The translations under genes were made by a program, and so were the position numbers. A DNA stretch of 63,439 bases from BJGO01 sp964640655 (GTDB taxonomy: Bacteria > Bacteroidota > Bacteroidia > Chitinophagales > UBA10324), in contig CAZXFT010000017.1 of NCBI GenBank assembly GCA_964640655.1, positions 1 through 63,439 on the forward strand. The letters are read 5' to 3'. Positions 18,959 through 31,000 of the stretch are shown piece after piece (positions within the stretch are counted from its first letter, which is position 1; each line of letters starts with the position of its first letter). The notes below the pieces were generated by a model. The model was not told where the DNA came from and did not search any database. It saw only the letters and a list, made by a program, of their open reading frames with translations.

Positions 18959-18978
18959 GTGCTTCATAATACTATATG

Positions 18979-19010
18979 AAAAATCCCTTCCACTATCAGA
19001 AGGGATTTTT
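18979..19010 (+). terminator. Rho-independent terminator after ftsH
   Basis: A perfect 12-bp stem (AAAAATCCCTTC / GAAGGGATTTTT) with an 8-base loop, running into a T-tract, 20 bases after the ftsH stop. Confidence 0.85.
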
Positions 19011-19063
19011 TGTTTTATGCACTGTTCTTATTTTATTTACGTCTACCAATAAATAAATCATCT

Positions 19064-19585
19064 ATGCGTACTTGCTTTTCAATTCTGATTATTTCATTTG
19101 CTTTGTCCTGTCAGCAACCCGACACTAATTCGCATCAACAAGAAAAAAAGGAATCTGTATTACCGGACACCACTCCTCGTGTTACAGGCATTGGGGGTAT
19201 ATTTTTTAATTCGGAAAAACCTACAGCTACTCAAGACTGGTATGCAGAAAATCTGGGTTTGGTTACTGATGCTTACGGTTCAGTATTTGAATTCAGAAAT
19301 GCCAACCGTCCTAATGAAACCAATTATCTACGTTGGAGCCTTTTTGCAAAAAGCAGCAACTATTTGGCCCCCTCAACAAGTTCTTTTATGATCAACTACA
19401 GAGTTAACAATCTGCCCGGACTTATCAAGAAATTACAACAGGCAAACGTTACTATACTCGACACTATGGAAACATACGATTACGGCAAGTTCATTCACAT
19501 CATGGATCCTGAAGGGAACAAAATAGAATTATGGGAGCCGGTGGATAGTGTATTGACCAAAATGGGGGGAAAGACGACGAAGTAA
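19064..19585 (+). CDS. Exported VOC/glyoxalase-fold lipoprotein
   Basis: I start at ATG 19064, because this gives a short lipoprotein signal ending FALSC with Cys16. The ORF can be extended to 19010, inside the terminator hairpin, which is unlikely. The 174-residue product has one VOC domain: GIGGIFFNSEKP, QDWYAENLGL and a C-terminal IMDPEGNKIELWEP typical of glyoxalase/bleomycin-resistance proteins. The usual first metal-ligand His is absent (GIGG), so metal binding is doubtful. It would be anchored in the cell envelope; the function is unknown. The next gene starts one base after its stop, so they are probably co-transcribed. Confidence 0.82.
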   Translation: MRTCFSILIISFALSCQQPDTNSHQQEKKESVLPDTTPRVTGIGGIFFNSEKPTATQDWYAENLGLVTDAYGSVFEFRNANRPNETNYLRWSLFAKSSNYLAPSTSSFMINYRVNNLPGLIKKLQQANVTILDTMETYDYGKFIHIMDPEGNKIELWEPVDSVLTKMGGKTTK

Positions 19586-19586
19586 A

Positions 19587-20204
19587 ATGAACGTTCAAGA
19601 TTATATCAATAAACAACCGGTTTTATTGAAACCTATTCTTAGTAAACTCAGAAAATTAATATTGAACACATCAAATGATATAATAGAAGATTTTACTTAC
19701 GGCATGCCTGCATACACAGCCTATGGATTTCCGCTGGTTTATTTTGCTGTGTATCAAAATCATATTGGCTTCTATGCCACACCTTCTCCACAGAAGGCTT
19801 TCAGCAAAGAATTGAAAAAGTATAAACAAGGCAAAGGCTCCATTCAATTCCCCATTAACGAACCTCTGCCATTTTTGATAATTGAACAGCTTGTGCAGTA
19901 TAAACTGAATGAAAATAAAACACGGTATGAGAAAAAATTCATCCGAATCTGTAAGCAAGGACACAGTTTTATTAAGTCAATCGATTGTCCTTTATGTCCT
20001 GTGTGTGAAGCCTCACAAAGTTATTTGTCTTCATTATCCGCACCTGTACAGCGAGCATTACAATCCCAAGGCATTAAAACTTTGAAGCAATTGTCCTCTT
20101 ACAGTGAGTCCGAACTATTAAAGTTGCATGGCATCGGGCCATCATCCATTCCTAAGCTAAAAAGTACTTTGAAAAGAGTGGGTCTTTCACTGAAAAAATT
20201 GTAA
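19587..20204 (+). CDS. DUF1801 domain fused to Cys-rich motif and RpoA-CTD-like HhH domain
   Basis: 205 residues. Residues 1-115 form a DUF1801 (YdhG/iron-chaperone-like) domain, seen in DFTYGMPAY and FYATPSPQKAF. Then come a basic stretch, ICKQGHSFIKS and a CPLCPVC cluster that could bind zinc, and finally a helix-hairpin-helix domain (IKTLKQLSSYSESELLKLHGIGPSSIPKL) resembling the C-terminal domain of RNA polymerase alpha. Related three-part proteins exist in Bacteroidota, but no role is established that I know of; DNA binding by the HhH part is plausible. It converges with the amylase gene, 4 bases apart. Confidence 0.82.
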   Translation: MNVQDYINKQPVLLKPILSKLRKLILNTSNDIIEDFTYGMPAYTAYGFPLVYFAVYQNHIGFYATPSPQKAFSKELKKYKQGKGSIQFPINEPLPFLIIEQLVQYKLNENKTRYEKKFIRICKQGHSFIKSIDCPLCPVCEASQSYLSSLSAPVQRALQSQGIKTLKQLSSYSESELLKLHGIGPSSIPKLKSTLKRVGLSLKKL

Positions 20205-20208
20205 CACT

Positions 20209-22053
20209 CTACTTTAATAACTCAAACACCATTACACTATTAGGTTGTAATGTAAACATGCTCAAGTCTGTGATGATGGTATTATTTAAAATACTTTTTG
20301 CTTTTGTGTAACCTTGAAGTCTTTCAGTAAATCGTTTTCCTTCAATTACCTTGGTATTGTTACTGGAGTTAAACAACATCATTATACATTGTTTGTCGGT
20401 ATATCTGAAATAAACCCAGGTATTGTCTTCGGGAACAAACTGCATCAGCTTGCCTTGTGTAATAGCCTGGTTAGTTTTTCGCCACTGTGCCAGAGTTTTA
20501 ATAAAGTTATATGCTTCATTTTCCTGCTCTGTTCTGCCTGCTGAATTAAACTTATTCACCGCATCACCGGACCAGCCTCCGGGGAAATCTTTTCTCACCA
20601 ATCCATCAGGATTGCTCATGCCATCCATCAATATTTCAGTTCCATAATACAACATGGGTATGCCTCGCAATGTCATTAGCATCACTATTGCCTGTTTCCA
20701 TTTTGCAAAATCATTATTCAGTTCTGAAAGTATGCGGCTGATGTCGTGATTATCCAGAAAGATAACATTCATATACGGATTGCTGTACAACACGTCCTCA
20801 GATAACTGATAGTATATTCTTCCAAACCCACGATTCCAGCCATAGTCTTCGCGCAATCCATCTTTAACTGCAAAACACAGCATAAAGTCAGTGAGACTTT
20901 CGAGGTAAGAATCTTTGCCATCGTTGCGCAGCGGAGACTTAGACTGCCAGTATGAAACAGAAGGAGTATTCTGTTCCCAAGTTTCACCTACAAGTCCAAT
21001 GTTCGGATATTCATCTTTCAGTGCTTTAATGGCTTTAATCATAAACTCATTATCGTTGTATGGATAAGTATCAAATCGAAATCCATCAATCTGCGCATAT
21101 TCCACCCACCATATTGTATTTTGAATAAAGTAGTTCTGCACAAATGGATTTTTTTGATTCAGGTCGGGCATATAAGTATCGAACCATCCATCCACACATA
21201 ATATGCTGTCGTGTTTAGAGCGATAAGGATCCGTAACAGCATTCGGTCTGTAGTTGGTGCGTGTAAACTCAGGCCAATGATGCAGCCAGTCTTTTGCAGG
21301 CAAGTCTTTTACTAAATAATTATTACCTCCAACATGATTGTAGATATAATCCATTACGAATTTCATTCCCCGTTGATGGCATTCTGCTACCAGCTTTGCA
21401 AATACTTCGTTGCCGCCAAAGCGAGGTTCAATCCGGTAATGATCTGTTGTAGCATAACCGTGATAACTCCAGAATTCCTGATCGTTAATTAAAAAAGGAG
21501 TCATCCAGAGTGCTGTTACGCCTAAATCAGTAAGATAGTTGAGATGATTGATGACACCTTGTAAATCGCCGCCATGACGCTTGTACATTTCATCTCTGTT
21601 CACATCATTTTCCAACATGCCGTTCACGACATCGTTCGCCGGATCGCCGTTGCTGAAGCGGTCGGGCATGAGTAGATAAATTAAATCCGCCGGAGTAAAT
21701 CCCCTAACACTTTCAGCACTCCGTAATCTGGACTTAATTTCATATTCGGCCTTGATTATTTTTTTGTCTTTAGTGAGTGTGATAAAAAATTTTCCGGGTT
21801 TAATATCGGCGCTTAACAATATATCAACCGCCAGATAATTTTTGTTTTCAAATTCATGGGTTTGTTTGATAGTTATTCCCGGATAGTTTATTGCAACAGC
21901 AGAGCCTGACAGGTTTTCTCCTTTTATTAATAACTGAAGATCCTTCCTGTTTAAACCCGCATACCAGTGCATTGGATCGATGCGTGTAATTTTTTGTGCC
22001 TGTATATTAAAAGCAATGAGCGTAATTAAAACTGTTATGGTTTGTAGTTTCAT
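20209..22053 (-). CDS. Periplasmic GH13 alpha-amylase (SusA/neopullulanase-like)
   Basis: 614 residues from ATG at 22053; an in-frame ATG 9 bases earlier is less likely. A signal peptide (TITVLITLIAFNIQAQ) directs export. An N-terminal beta domain of the cyclomaltodextrinase type (about 25-110) precedes the GH13 barrel: MPDRFSNGD, nucleophile Asp328 in DGFRFD, acid Glu357 in GETW, and Asp437 in LDNHD. It should cleave starch, pullulan or cyclodextrin fragments in the periplasm. No susC or susD lies beside it. It is divergent from polA. Confidence 0.93.
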   Translation of the reverse strand: MKLQTITVLITLIAFNIQAQKITRIDPMHWYAGLNRKDLQLLIKGENLSGSAVAINYPGITIKQTHEFENKNYLAVDILLSADIKPGKFFITLTKDKKIIKAEYEIKSRLRSAESVRGFTPADLIYLLMPDRFSNGDPANDVVNGMLENDVNRDEMYKRHGGDLQGVINHLNYLTDLGVTALWMTPFLINDQEFWSYHGYATTDHYRIEPRFGGNEVFAKLVAECHQRGMKFVMDYIYNHVGGNNYLVKDLPAKDWLHHWPEFTRTNYRPNAVTDPYRSKHDSILCVDGWFDTYMPDLNQKNPFVQNYFIQNTIWWVEYAQIDGFRFDTYPYNDNEFMIKAIKALKDEYPNIGLVGETWEQNTPSVSYWQSKSPLRNDGKDSYLESLTDFMLCFAVKDGLREDYGWNRGFGRIYYQLSEDVLYSNPYMNVIFLDNHDISRILSELNNDFAKWKQAIVMLMTLRGIPMLYYGTEILMDGMSNPDGLVRKDFPGGWSGDAVNKFNSAGRTEQENEAYNFIKTLAQWRKTNQAITQGKLMQFVPEDNTWVYFRYTDKQCIMMLFNSSNNTKVIEGKRFTERLQGYTKAKSILNNTIITDLSMFTLQPNSVMVFELLK

Positions 22054-22180
22054 CTTTATCAATAATACTTATGCGGACTAATATAAAAAGAAAAGCAACG
22101 CTTTTGTTTGTTTGCCTGTAAGTGTTTAATGATTTACTTCTTAATATTATCCATGATACAGCACCCGTTAATAATTATTT

Positions 22181-24976
22181 ATGAAAAAATTATTTCTGCT
22201 TGATGCATATGCTTTAATATATCGAGCCTATTTTGCTTTCAGTAAGAATCCTCTTGTTAATTCGAAAGGTTGGAATGTATCGGCCATTCAGGGTTTTTGC
22301 AATACACTGGTGGATTTGCTCACCAAAGAAAACCCCACTCACATTGCAGTATGTTTTGATACAGCCGCTCCCACAGAACGCCACACCGACTTTGCCGCAT
22401 ACAAAGCCAATCGTCAGGAGCAACCCGAGGACATCACCTTTGCCGTACCTTATATTAAAGCAATTTTAAAAGCCATGCACATTCCTGTTCTGGAGCAGCC
22501 CGGTTATGAAGCAGACGACATCATTGGCACTCTTGCAAAACAAGCCGTTCAGCACAACTACCGTGTGTTTATGGTTACGCCTGATAAAGATTTCGGACAG
22601 TTGGTGGAAGAGAAGATATTTATATATAAACCTCCATATATGGGCAATACTTTTGAGATTCTTGGAGCAGAAGAAATTAAAAAGAAGTGGGAAATTGATG
22701 ATGTCAATAAAGTGATTGACATACTGGGGTTGATGGGTGATGCAATTGATAACATACCGGGACTGCCTGGTGTTGGAGAAAAAACTGCTAAAAAATTGGT
22801 TGCAGAATTTGGCAGTGTAGAAAATCTGTTGGTCAATACGGATAAACTCAAAGGCAAATTAAAAGAAACCGTTGAGCAGAATAAGGATTTGGCTATTCTT
22901 TCAAAAAAGCTGGCAACTATTATCACCAACGTTCCTGTTGAATGGCACGAAGAGATGCTGGAAAGAAAAGAAGCAGATAAAGAAGTCTTGTCAGAAATAT
23001 TTCGCGAGTTAGAATTCAGAACATTAGGTAAGAAGTTGATTGGCAGTGATTATAATATTTCAGACAGTAGCAAAAACGCGCCGAGCGAAAACAAAACACA
23101 GCAAACCAATCTTTTTGGTGAAGTGATACCAGACGAACAAGAGGCAGGCGTGAAAGATATTGCCGGAAGAAGCATTGAAAACACAGAGCACCATTACATT
23201 TTGTGCGACAACGAAGTACGAGTACAAGAGTTACTCAACAATCTGCTACATGCGCAATCATTTTGTTTCGATACAGAAACTACCGGCATTGATGCAAACA
23301 ATGCGGAACTGGTTGGTTTGTCCTTCAGCACAAAATCGGGTGAAGCCTGGTATGTACCACTGCCTGACAACAGAAATGAATGCCTGACAATATTGTCGCG
23401 CTTTCAACCTGTACTTGAAGATGCAAACAAAGAAATCATAGGTCAGAATATTAAGTATGATATGCTGATACTGAAATGGTATGGTATAGAGTTGAAGGGA
23501 AAAATATTTGACACCATGCTGGCGCATTATCTTCTGGAACCCGACATGCGTCACGGCATGGATTTTATGAGTGAGACCTACCTGGGCTATAAACCCATTT
23601 CTATTGAAACCCTTATTGGTAAAGGCAAGAAACAGCTTAGTATGCGCGATATAGATCCCGTAAGAGTTTGTGACTATGCTGCTGAAGATGCCGATATCAC
23701 GCTACAACTTAAAAATTATTTCGAACCACAACTTATCACACAACAAAGCAAAAAGTTGTTTCAAGAAGTTGAATCACCTTTAATTCATGTACTGTGTAGT
23801 ATGGAATACGAAGGCGTAAAAATTGACGATGCTTTTTTGCATGATTATTCCAAGCTTCTGCAAGCGGAAATAGAACAAACAGAAAAAACTGTTTTTGAAA
23901 TGGCCGGAGTGAGGTTTAATGTTTCTTCTCCAAAACAACTTGGTGAAATATTGTTTGACAAGTTAAAAATTCAATACAGTGGAAAGAAAACTGCTACCGG
24001 TCAATACAGTACCGACGAAGACACATTGCTGAAACTAAAAACTGATCATCCCATTATAGAACAGTTGCTGAATTATAGAGAATTGACAAAGTTAAAATCA
24101 ACATACGTGGATGCTATTCCCGCATTGATTAATCCTAAAACCGGCAGAGTACATACTTCATTTAATCAGGCAGTAGCTGCAACAGGTCGCTTGAGTTCTA
24201 CTGACCCTAATTTGCAAAACATACCTATTAGAACTGAACGTGGAAGAAAGATGCGCAAAGCATTTATTGCCCGCGACAGCGAGCACATATTACTCTCTGC
24301 CGATTATTCACAAATCGAATTGCGTATCATAGCGGCATTGAGTAGAGATGAAAATATGCTGGATGCTTTTCATAAAAATCAGGATATACATTCCGCAACA
24401 GCCGCACGTGTATTTGGTGTAAACATAGAAGATGTTACACGCGAAATGCGAGGCAAAGCCAAGGCGGTGAACTTTGGTATAGCATACGGACAAACCGCAT
24501 TCGGACTTTCACAAACGCTCAGTATCAGTAAAACAGAAGCCGCTGAAATCATTGAAAACTATAACCAAAAGTTTCCCGGCGTAAAAAAGCTGATGGAAAG
24601 AAACATCGCATTTGCAAGAGAACACGGTTACACGCAAACCGTTTTGGGCCGCCGACGATATTTACGCGATATCAATTCACGTAATGCAACCATCAGAGGT
24701 TTTGCTGAGCGCAATGCCATTAATGCTCCAATACAGGGCACGGCCGCCGATATGATTAAAGTGGCGATGATCAACATTCACAACGACATTAAAAAATTGA
24801 ACCTAATGAGTCGAATGACATTACAAGTTCACGATGAATTAGTTTTTGATGCTCATCAGTCAGAGCTTCATGAATTAAAACCTATGATTGAACACCATAT
24901 GAAAGACGCATTGAAATTAGACGTGCCCATAGAAGTGGGAATGGGAGAAGGGCCTAACTGGCTTGATGCTCATTAA
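22181..24976 (+). CDS. polA: DNA polymerase I
   Basis: 931 residues with all three domains: the 5'-3' flap nuclease (from MKKLFLLDAYALIYRAYFAF, with GYEADDIIGTLA and GDAIDNIPGLPGVGEKTA), the 3'-5' proofreading exonuclease with its acidic residues kept (FDTETTG, GQNIKYDM, YAAEDADITL), and the polymerase with motif A DYSQIELR (Asp708), motif B RGKAKAVNFGIAYG and motif C VHDE (Asp885). It is used in Okazaki fragment maturation and repair. 127 bases separate it from the divergent amylase. Confidence 0.99.
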   Translation: MKKLFLLDAYALIYRAYFAFSKNPLVNSKGWNVSAIQGFCNTLVDLLTKENPTHIAVCFDTAAPTERHTDFAAYKANRQEQPEDITFAVPYIKAILKAMHIPVLEQPGYEADDIIGTLAKQAVQHNYRVFMVTPDKDFGQLVEEKIFIYKPPYMGNTFEILGAEEIKKKWEIDDVNKVIDILGLMGDAIDNIPGLPGVGEKTAKKLVAEFGSVENLLVNTDKLKGKLKETVEQNKDLAILSKKLATIITNVPVEWHEEMLERKEADKEVLSEIFRELEFRTLGKKLIGSDYNISDSSKNAPSENKTQQTNLFGEVIPDEQEAGVKDIAGRSIENTEHHYILCDNEVRVQELLNNLLHAQSFCFDTETTGIDANNAELVGLSFSTKSGEAWYVPLPDNRNECLTILSRFQPVLEDANKEIIGQNIKYDMLILKWYGIELKGKIFDTMLAHYLLEPDMRHGMDFMSETYLGYKPISIETLIGKGKKQLSMRDIDPVRVCDYAAEDADITLQLKNYFEPQLITQQSKKLFQEVESPLIHVLCSMEYEGVKIDDAFLHDYSKLLQAEIEQTEKTVFEMAGVRFNVSSPKQLGEILFDKLKIQYSGKKTATGQYSTDEDTLLKLKTDHPIIEQLLNYRELTKLKSTYVDAIPALINPKTGRVHTSFNQAVAATGRLSSTDPNLQNIPIRTERGRKMRKAFIARDSEHILLSADYSQIELRIIAALSRDENMLDAFHKNQDIHSATAARVFGVNIEDVTREMRGKAKAVNFGIAYGQTAFGLSQTLSISKTEAAEIIENYNQKFPGVKKLMERNIAFAREHGYTQTVLGRRRYLRDINSRNATIRGFAERNAINAPIQGTAADMIKVAMINIHNDIKKLNLMSRMTLQVHDELVFDAHQSELHELKPMIEHHMKDALKLDVPIEVGMGEGPNWLDAH

Positions 24977-24979
24977 TAA

Positions 24980-25008
24980 AAATGCCCCTGCTTGTGGCAG
25001 AGGCATTT
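24980..25008 (-). terminator. Hairpin terminator for the 3647-residue surface-protein gene
   Basis: AAATGCC-C-CTGC / GCAG-A-GGCATTT forms an 11-bp stem with one mismatch and a 5-base loop. On the minus strand it runs into TTTTTATT. It lies 32 bases after the minus-strand stop at 25041 and may also stop polA transcripts. Confidence 0.6.
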
Positions 25009-25040
25009 CCTGGTGTTTAAATAAAAAATCCCGTCCGGAT

Positions 25041-28000
25041 TTAATTTTTCTTGGTGAACTTCTTACTGCTGATGATTCCATTATGCTTATCACGGAACTC
25101 CAATATGTAGTTTCCTGCTGCAAGCATATATGAATTGAGTGGCACTATATTTTTTCCTTCAGCCAATACAACTTGTGTAGTAGAAATAATTCTTCCACTC
25201 ATATCAAGTACCACTATATTCATATCTTGTTTAGAAGCTGAAGTAATGTTCGCAAACAAATTGTCTGTAGTTGGATTAGGGAACAGCACAATGTCGTTAC
25301 TGATAAAAATGTTGATGTTGTTAATAGCAATGATATTTGAATACTCATAGGTATAATCAATATCCACCATTTTTAAACGATAGTAGTTGATGGCATTTTC
25401 CGGTGCATTATCCGTGAATTGATAGTTCAATGGCATTGTACTGAATCCTGCAGCATCAACACTTCCCAATGCGATGAAATTGATTGCATCGGTACTGCGC
25501 TCAACAATAAATTCCAGTGTATTCAACTCAGACGATGATTTCCAATTCAACTGATTTACCGCGCCATCTTTATAACCTGTAAAAGAAGTTAATTGAACCG
25601 GAAGCGGCACTCCTGAAAGACCTATACCAAATTGAGAGAATGATGTATAGCCCATACGCAGAGCAAAGCCGTCGGCCAACATTCTGCCAAGTCCACCCGA
25701 AGTATTAATACTAGTTCCCGGGAATGGTTTAAAGTCAGCATATGTTGTTGATCCATTCGCACGTTTCAAAATACCAAACTGATTGTCTGCCATACCGCCT
25801 AACATACCATTGAAATATAAACGCATATCGTAGGTTCCTGAAGCTGGTTGTACGTCTGGTTCAACAGTCCAGAAGCCTCCAGCATTCATCATCAGGTATT
25901 TTGTATGATATGGATTTCCGGGTATTGAAGTTTCCCAGGCATCCATTTCTGAGTCGTTGCCTCCTGATACCGGATTGAAACTGGCATCGTAAAAAGAAAT
26001 TCCTGTTAAGGCATTACTGTATACCACAGCAAGGTTACCGCGTGTAGCAATACCTACCGGGAATTCAACAATAGTATTGGAATTAGTTACATTTCTTCTC
26101 AGGTTACCATTGATCCAGCTTTGAGTGTAATTTGTATTACCTGCACTTGCTACAAACCCGGTAGTAGGATTAGTTTCTACACGGTTACTGCCTGTAGTGA
26201 TAATACCTTGTGTAAACACAATAGAGTCCGTTACCAATACACGAGTTGAACCGCCTAATGTAATTGCATTATTACCCAACCCTCCACTGTTATCTATTTC
26301 AAGTTCCTTGAATGTTTCAGTATTGCTGCTTGCAGTGCACAATAATGATTGTGGCGCAGAACCACGGAAAACCACTCTTGCTCCTGCGTTATTTGTAAAT
26401 GCCGATGTTGCACCTGTTCTGGTCCAATTACCACCTAAGCTAAACTCATTACCTGCACCCGGGTTAATAATAAATTTTCCGTTGGTAATGGTTAAATTAT
26501 TTTTCAATGCACGGGCATCATTCAAGGTTAAGTCAGTGTTGTTGTCTATTACTTCTACATTATATGGAATACCTGCCAAGCCGGAATTGATTGCTCCGGC
26601 AGCCCATGTTTTATCATTAGATGGCACCAGATAATCCACTGTATTGGCAAAACGTAATGTTGAACCAACAGCATAGAAACAAGGATTCATCGTTTGACCT
26701 ACAGATCCTCCCAGTTTCACTTGAAGTATACCTTCAATTGTTGTTATTGGATTGCCCGCGTTGATTCCAAAGTCGCAGGAACCATCTGCTATAGTCATCA
26801 GTACATTATTTCTAAATGTTAATGTTCCGACACCAGCAACATTCTTCACTGCAGCTGTAAACCAGGTTGGTTGGTTTGGATTCGTTGTACTGTAGAATCT
26901 GAACTCTCCATTGCTAATTCCACCTGAGTTGATGATTTCACGTGCGCCGTTCACTTCTATCCAAACCGTTGGCGCGCCGGTGTTAGAGTTACGATCAATA
27001 CCCACAGTACGACCATTCAAATCCAAGCCACCATTGTTTAATAATTGTAAAACACCACCCGATGTACCTGTTATGCGTAAATCAGTAAGATCTGAACCGG
27101 AATTATACATCTTCACATAAGTACCGGCATTAGGTTTATTGATGAGCATATAAGGGAAGTTCTCCATACCACCACCCGTGATTCGAACAAACTGATCGGT
27201 AAGACCATTGAAGAATACTGCACGGTTATTTGAAATAAACACGCCTGTAGTTCCATTGCGTATCCAATCACCTTCGAGTACAAAATCTCCGCCGGCAGAG
27301 TTAGATAAAGCCAAAGAGCCATTCAGATTTAAATTTCCTTTTACCGTTAAAGTAGCAGTCATATTAGGTGGTCCTGCCATAGTTAATCCAGAGCCATTGC
27401 TAATATTTAAGTCACCGGCATTTTGTCGTGCTGTTGCAGAGCCGCCATTTCCAAGATTTAATAATGTGTTGCCCGTAATTGAAACGTGATGAGGATAACC
27501 TGCACCCGATGTAGCACTCCATTCCAGATTACGCCCATATGTTCCGCCAGTATTGTACTCAAGTGTCGAAGAAACATTATAATTCAAACTGTTGCTTATC
27601 AGGAAGCCTCCTGCATTGATACGGAATGTTCCTTTAATTGTAGGAATGATGTTTATAGTTAAACCATTGTTAATTTCAACATCATTAAATGTTGTTGCTT
27701 GTGTTCCGTTTATAGCTCCTGTACCGCTAAATACTACTTTACCACTACCTAAATCTAAGCCCGGTTTTGCATTGCTAAAGAAACCGCCGTTTGACATTGT
27801 AACAATTCGACCAGTGGCAAGAGTTAAGTTTGAAGTTGCACTGAAAGTAATACTTCCTACCGTGTCTGGGTCAACAACATTTACTGTTACATTGTGATTT
27901 AAACAAACGTTGGCATCCTTTGGTGGAACAACACCGGCTTCCCAGGTAGTACTGGTATTCCAATCGCCGTTTTGTACTGACGAAATGCAACCCTTAATAC

Positions 28001-31000
28001 CATTAAGGTTTCCTACAACAAAAGCGCGATTCAGATTACCGGCATAGTTTGTTGAAGAGCCTGAGGTGTATGGATTGCTGCCGCCTGTTGCATTTGTAGC
28101 TCGAATATTATATACAGCTCCATTCCAATCGCCATGAAACACCGGATTGGTGCGAATAAAGTTGGTGGCTTCATCTGAACCATTCCACTGGAACTGAGTA
28201 AACAAACTGTTTCCACCGGCTGTGCCCTCTGAAATATACCACTGGTAGTTTACCATCTCCAGGTCATTGTTTACTGCATCATCAAATGCCGGAGCTGTTT
28301 TAACACGAACACCAATGTTATCCACCGTTGCAAATTGAGCCAATGTAGCCGGTGAGTATTGAGTGGTGTTAGGTCCGACTGGATATAAAGTATTTACTCC
28401 GCCAAGGCTTTGGATCAATAAGCCGGTACCATTTGTTACTACGTATTTTGAGTTGCTGGCATTGATAATATTTGCAAAAGAGTTCAGCGATACATTATTA
28501 TTATTGAGTGTAAAGTGTCCGGATTGCATATCCAGCTGTTGTGCAACTGTTATATCTGCGCCACTAAGTTGTACTCCTGTAGCATTATCAATTCTTAAAT
28601 AATCAAAAGTAGTATTTGCAGGACCATTGATGGTTTGCAAAGCAGTGCCATTGAAAGACACCAAACGATTATTTGAATTAAATGTGCCGCCGTTTCTAAT
28701 CCAGTCTCCTTTTACAAAAAGATCGCCACCAATTTGAGATGAAAGTGTAAGTGTAGATGAAGTAGTTGGACTCACAAAAGTCACATCACCATTTACCGTT
28801 AAACTGGCGGTCATTTCACTTCCTCCAACATTCATCGACAAGGTTGAATTGGCATCGATTATTAAATCGCCTCCGCAAACCCTTGCTGTTGAAGTACCTG
28901 AATTGCCAAGATTTAAGATAGTTGTTGTAACCTGAACGTGATGCGGATAGCCCTGACCTGATGTAGCGCTCCACTCCAGCGATCTTCCATAAGTTCCACC
29001 TGAGTTATATTGTAGTGTTGAGCCCACAGCATACGTTGGTGGATTGGTAAGAACAAACCCCCCTGCGTCAATTCTAAATCTGCCGTTCACTGTAGAAGCA
29101 GATCCAAAATTAAAGCCCGTAGAAGTACGAAGTTCCCAGAAGTTAAGTGTTCCTGTAGCAGACGAGTTTGAAGTTATTGCACGAACAATTCCTCCTTCAT
29201 TTCCTGATGCAAAATCGCCGCCTGTTCCATTAACTGTATTATTTCCGCTAAGAGTTACAATATTTCCGCTATTACCAATTTTGAAAATTCCGCTTGTAAG
29301 ATTCAACTGTCCATTAGTACCAATAGCCGTTCCCTGCAATAAGGTAACAATGTTAGACAATGGAGCCCCTGAATTATTTATTGTAAGTCTGGCTATAGTT
29401 GTTGGCAGTCCTAATCCTGTAACCTGATTTGCTGAACCATTATATTCGTAATAGCTGCCTGTATTAAACACACGGTTACCTGCAGCGGGGCCGGTTTGAA
29501 TATTACCAACAGCATTAGGCGCAGCGGTAATACCGTCTGGAGAGCCCATTTTTAATGTACCTGTTGATTGCAGTGTGAAGGATCCGGTTGTACCTGCTGT
29601 GGTACCTTGTACAGTATATGTTCCGCAATTCAGTGTAGCCAGTGAGCTAACAGTAAATGTAGCCGTAGCATTTTCAACAAAGTCTGATGCAAGTATGAGT
29701 TCCGGTTGAGTTGTGCCGTTACCAACCTGCCAGCTAATAGGGTTAGCTGAAACAGCAGTAGCAGGAGCAACAGCAGTATATGTCTGAGTGCCCGTAGTTT
29801 TATTATATCTGAATATTGCTGTATTAACAGTTTGCGTTTTAACAATTGTTCCAGTCCCGGTTACGGAAACATTCCCTGACGTATTTAATGTTATGGTGCC
29901 GCTGGTATTTGCTGAAGACCCTGTTAAATCCAAAATGCCGGTTGATGAAACTGAAACATCCCCAGTAACATTTAAAGTAACAGCCTGAGTACCGTTCGAT
30001 GTTGCATTGCAGACAGCAAGTCTTCCACCTGTTACAATTAAATTTCCACCTATTGTTAATGAAGTATTTGTATTTCCTGAATGTCCGAATATTCTAACTT
30101 CACGTGTTCCAGAAGCCGCCATAGTCAGGTTTCCATTAATACCTGTTATTGCGCCAAGAATTTGAAGTGAAGCAGTAGTTTGTGATGGTGAATTGAACTC
30201 AATGTGATGGAATGTTTGATTAAAGCCACCTACAGATGATGTTGTATTTAATGCCGTTATTCTGAGTAACGAACCGCTGTTCCATGTTGATGCCGGTATG
30301 GTTCCTCCATCTACAGCATGATTATAGACAGCACTGCCGTTATGTGTAATCGCTCCAAAACTTGATGGGCTAACTGTTGCTGTAATAAGGTTATTGTTTA
30401 CATTAACGCTACCACTTTGAATAGTGGTAGTGTTGTTAATATTAAATGTGCCATCGTTTGTAAAATCAGTTGCTGCCGTTCCGTTAGCTAACGTAAAATT
30501 GCCTCCACCACCGATGGTGAGAGTTCCTCCATTATCAATGGTTAAATCATCTGCCCATACCGTAGTGCCCACTGTTATAGTGTGGCCACTTCTAATCCAT
30601 ATACCATAACTGTTTGCGTTATTTGGAGCAACAGTAGCTGTTGTAGCTCCGGTAAAGGACGGATTATTTGCCACCTGCCAGTTAGATGCAACATCCCAAG
30701 CGCCATTGCCATTAGATTGATAGTATAATGTTATGTCTTCGCGTGCAGTAATGCTGGTATTGTTAAGGGTTCCGGTACCGGGTCCAGAGGTAATAGTAAG
30801 TGTATTTGCTGCTGCAGAAGAGTTGGCATATTGCGACCAACCAATAGATGGCGCATTAGGGTCGTAAATGTTTAGTTTATAGGCAGATTCAAGCCCAGCT
30901 TTATCCGGAGCTGTATATGTAGCTGAACCACTCCAGCTGTAGGTGCTTAAATTAGTAGAAGCTACCCAGTAACGAGTAATATAATTTGTTGCTGAACCGT

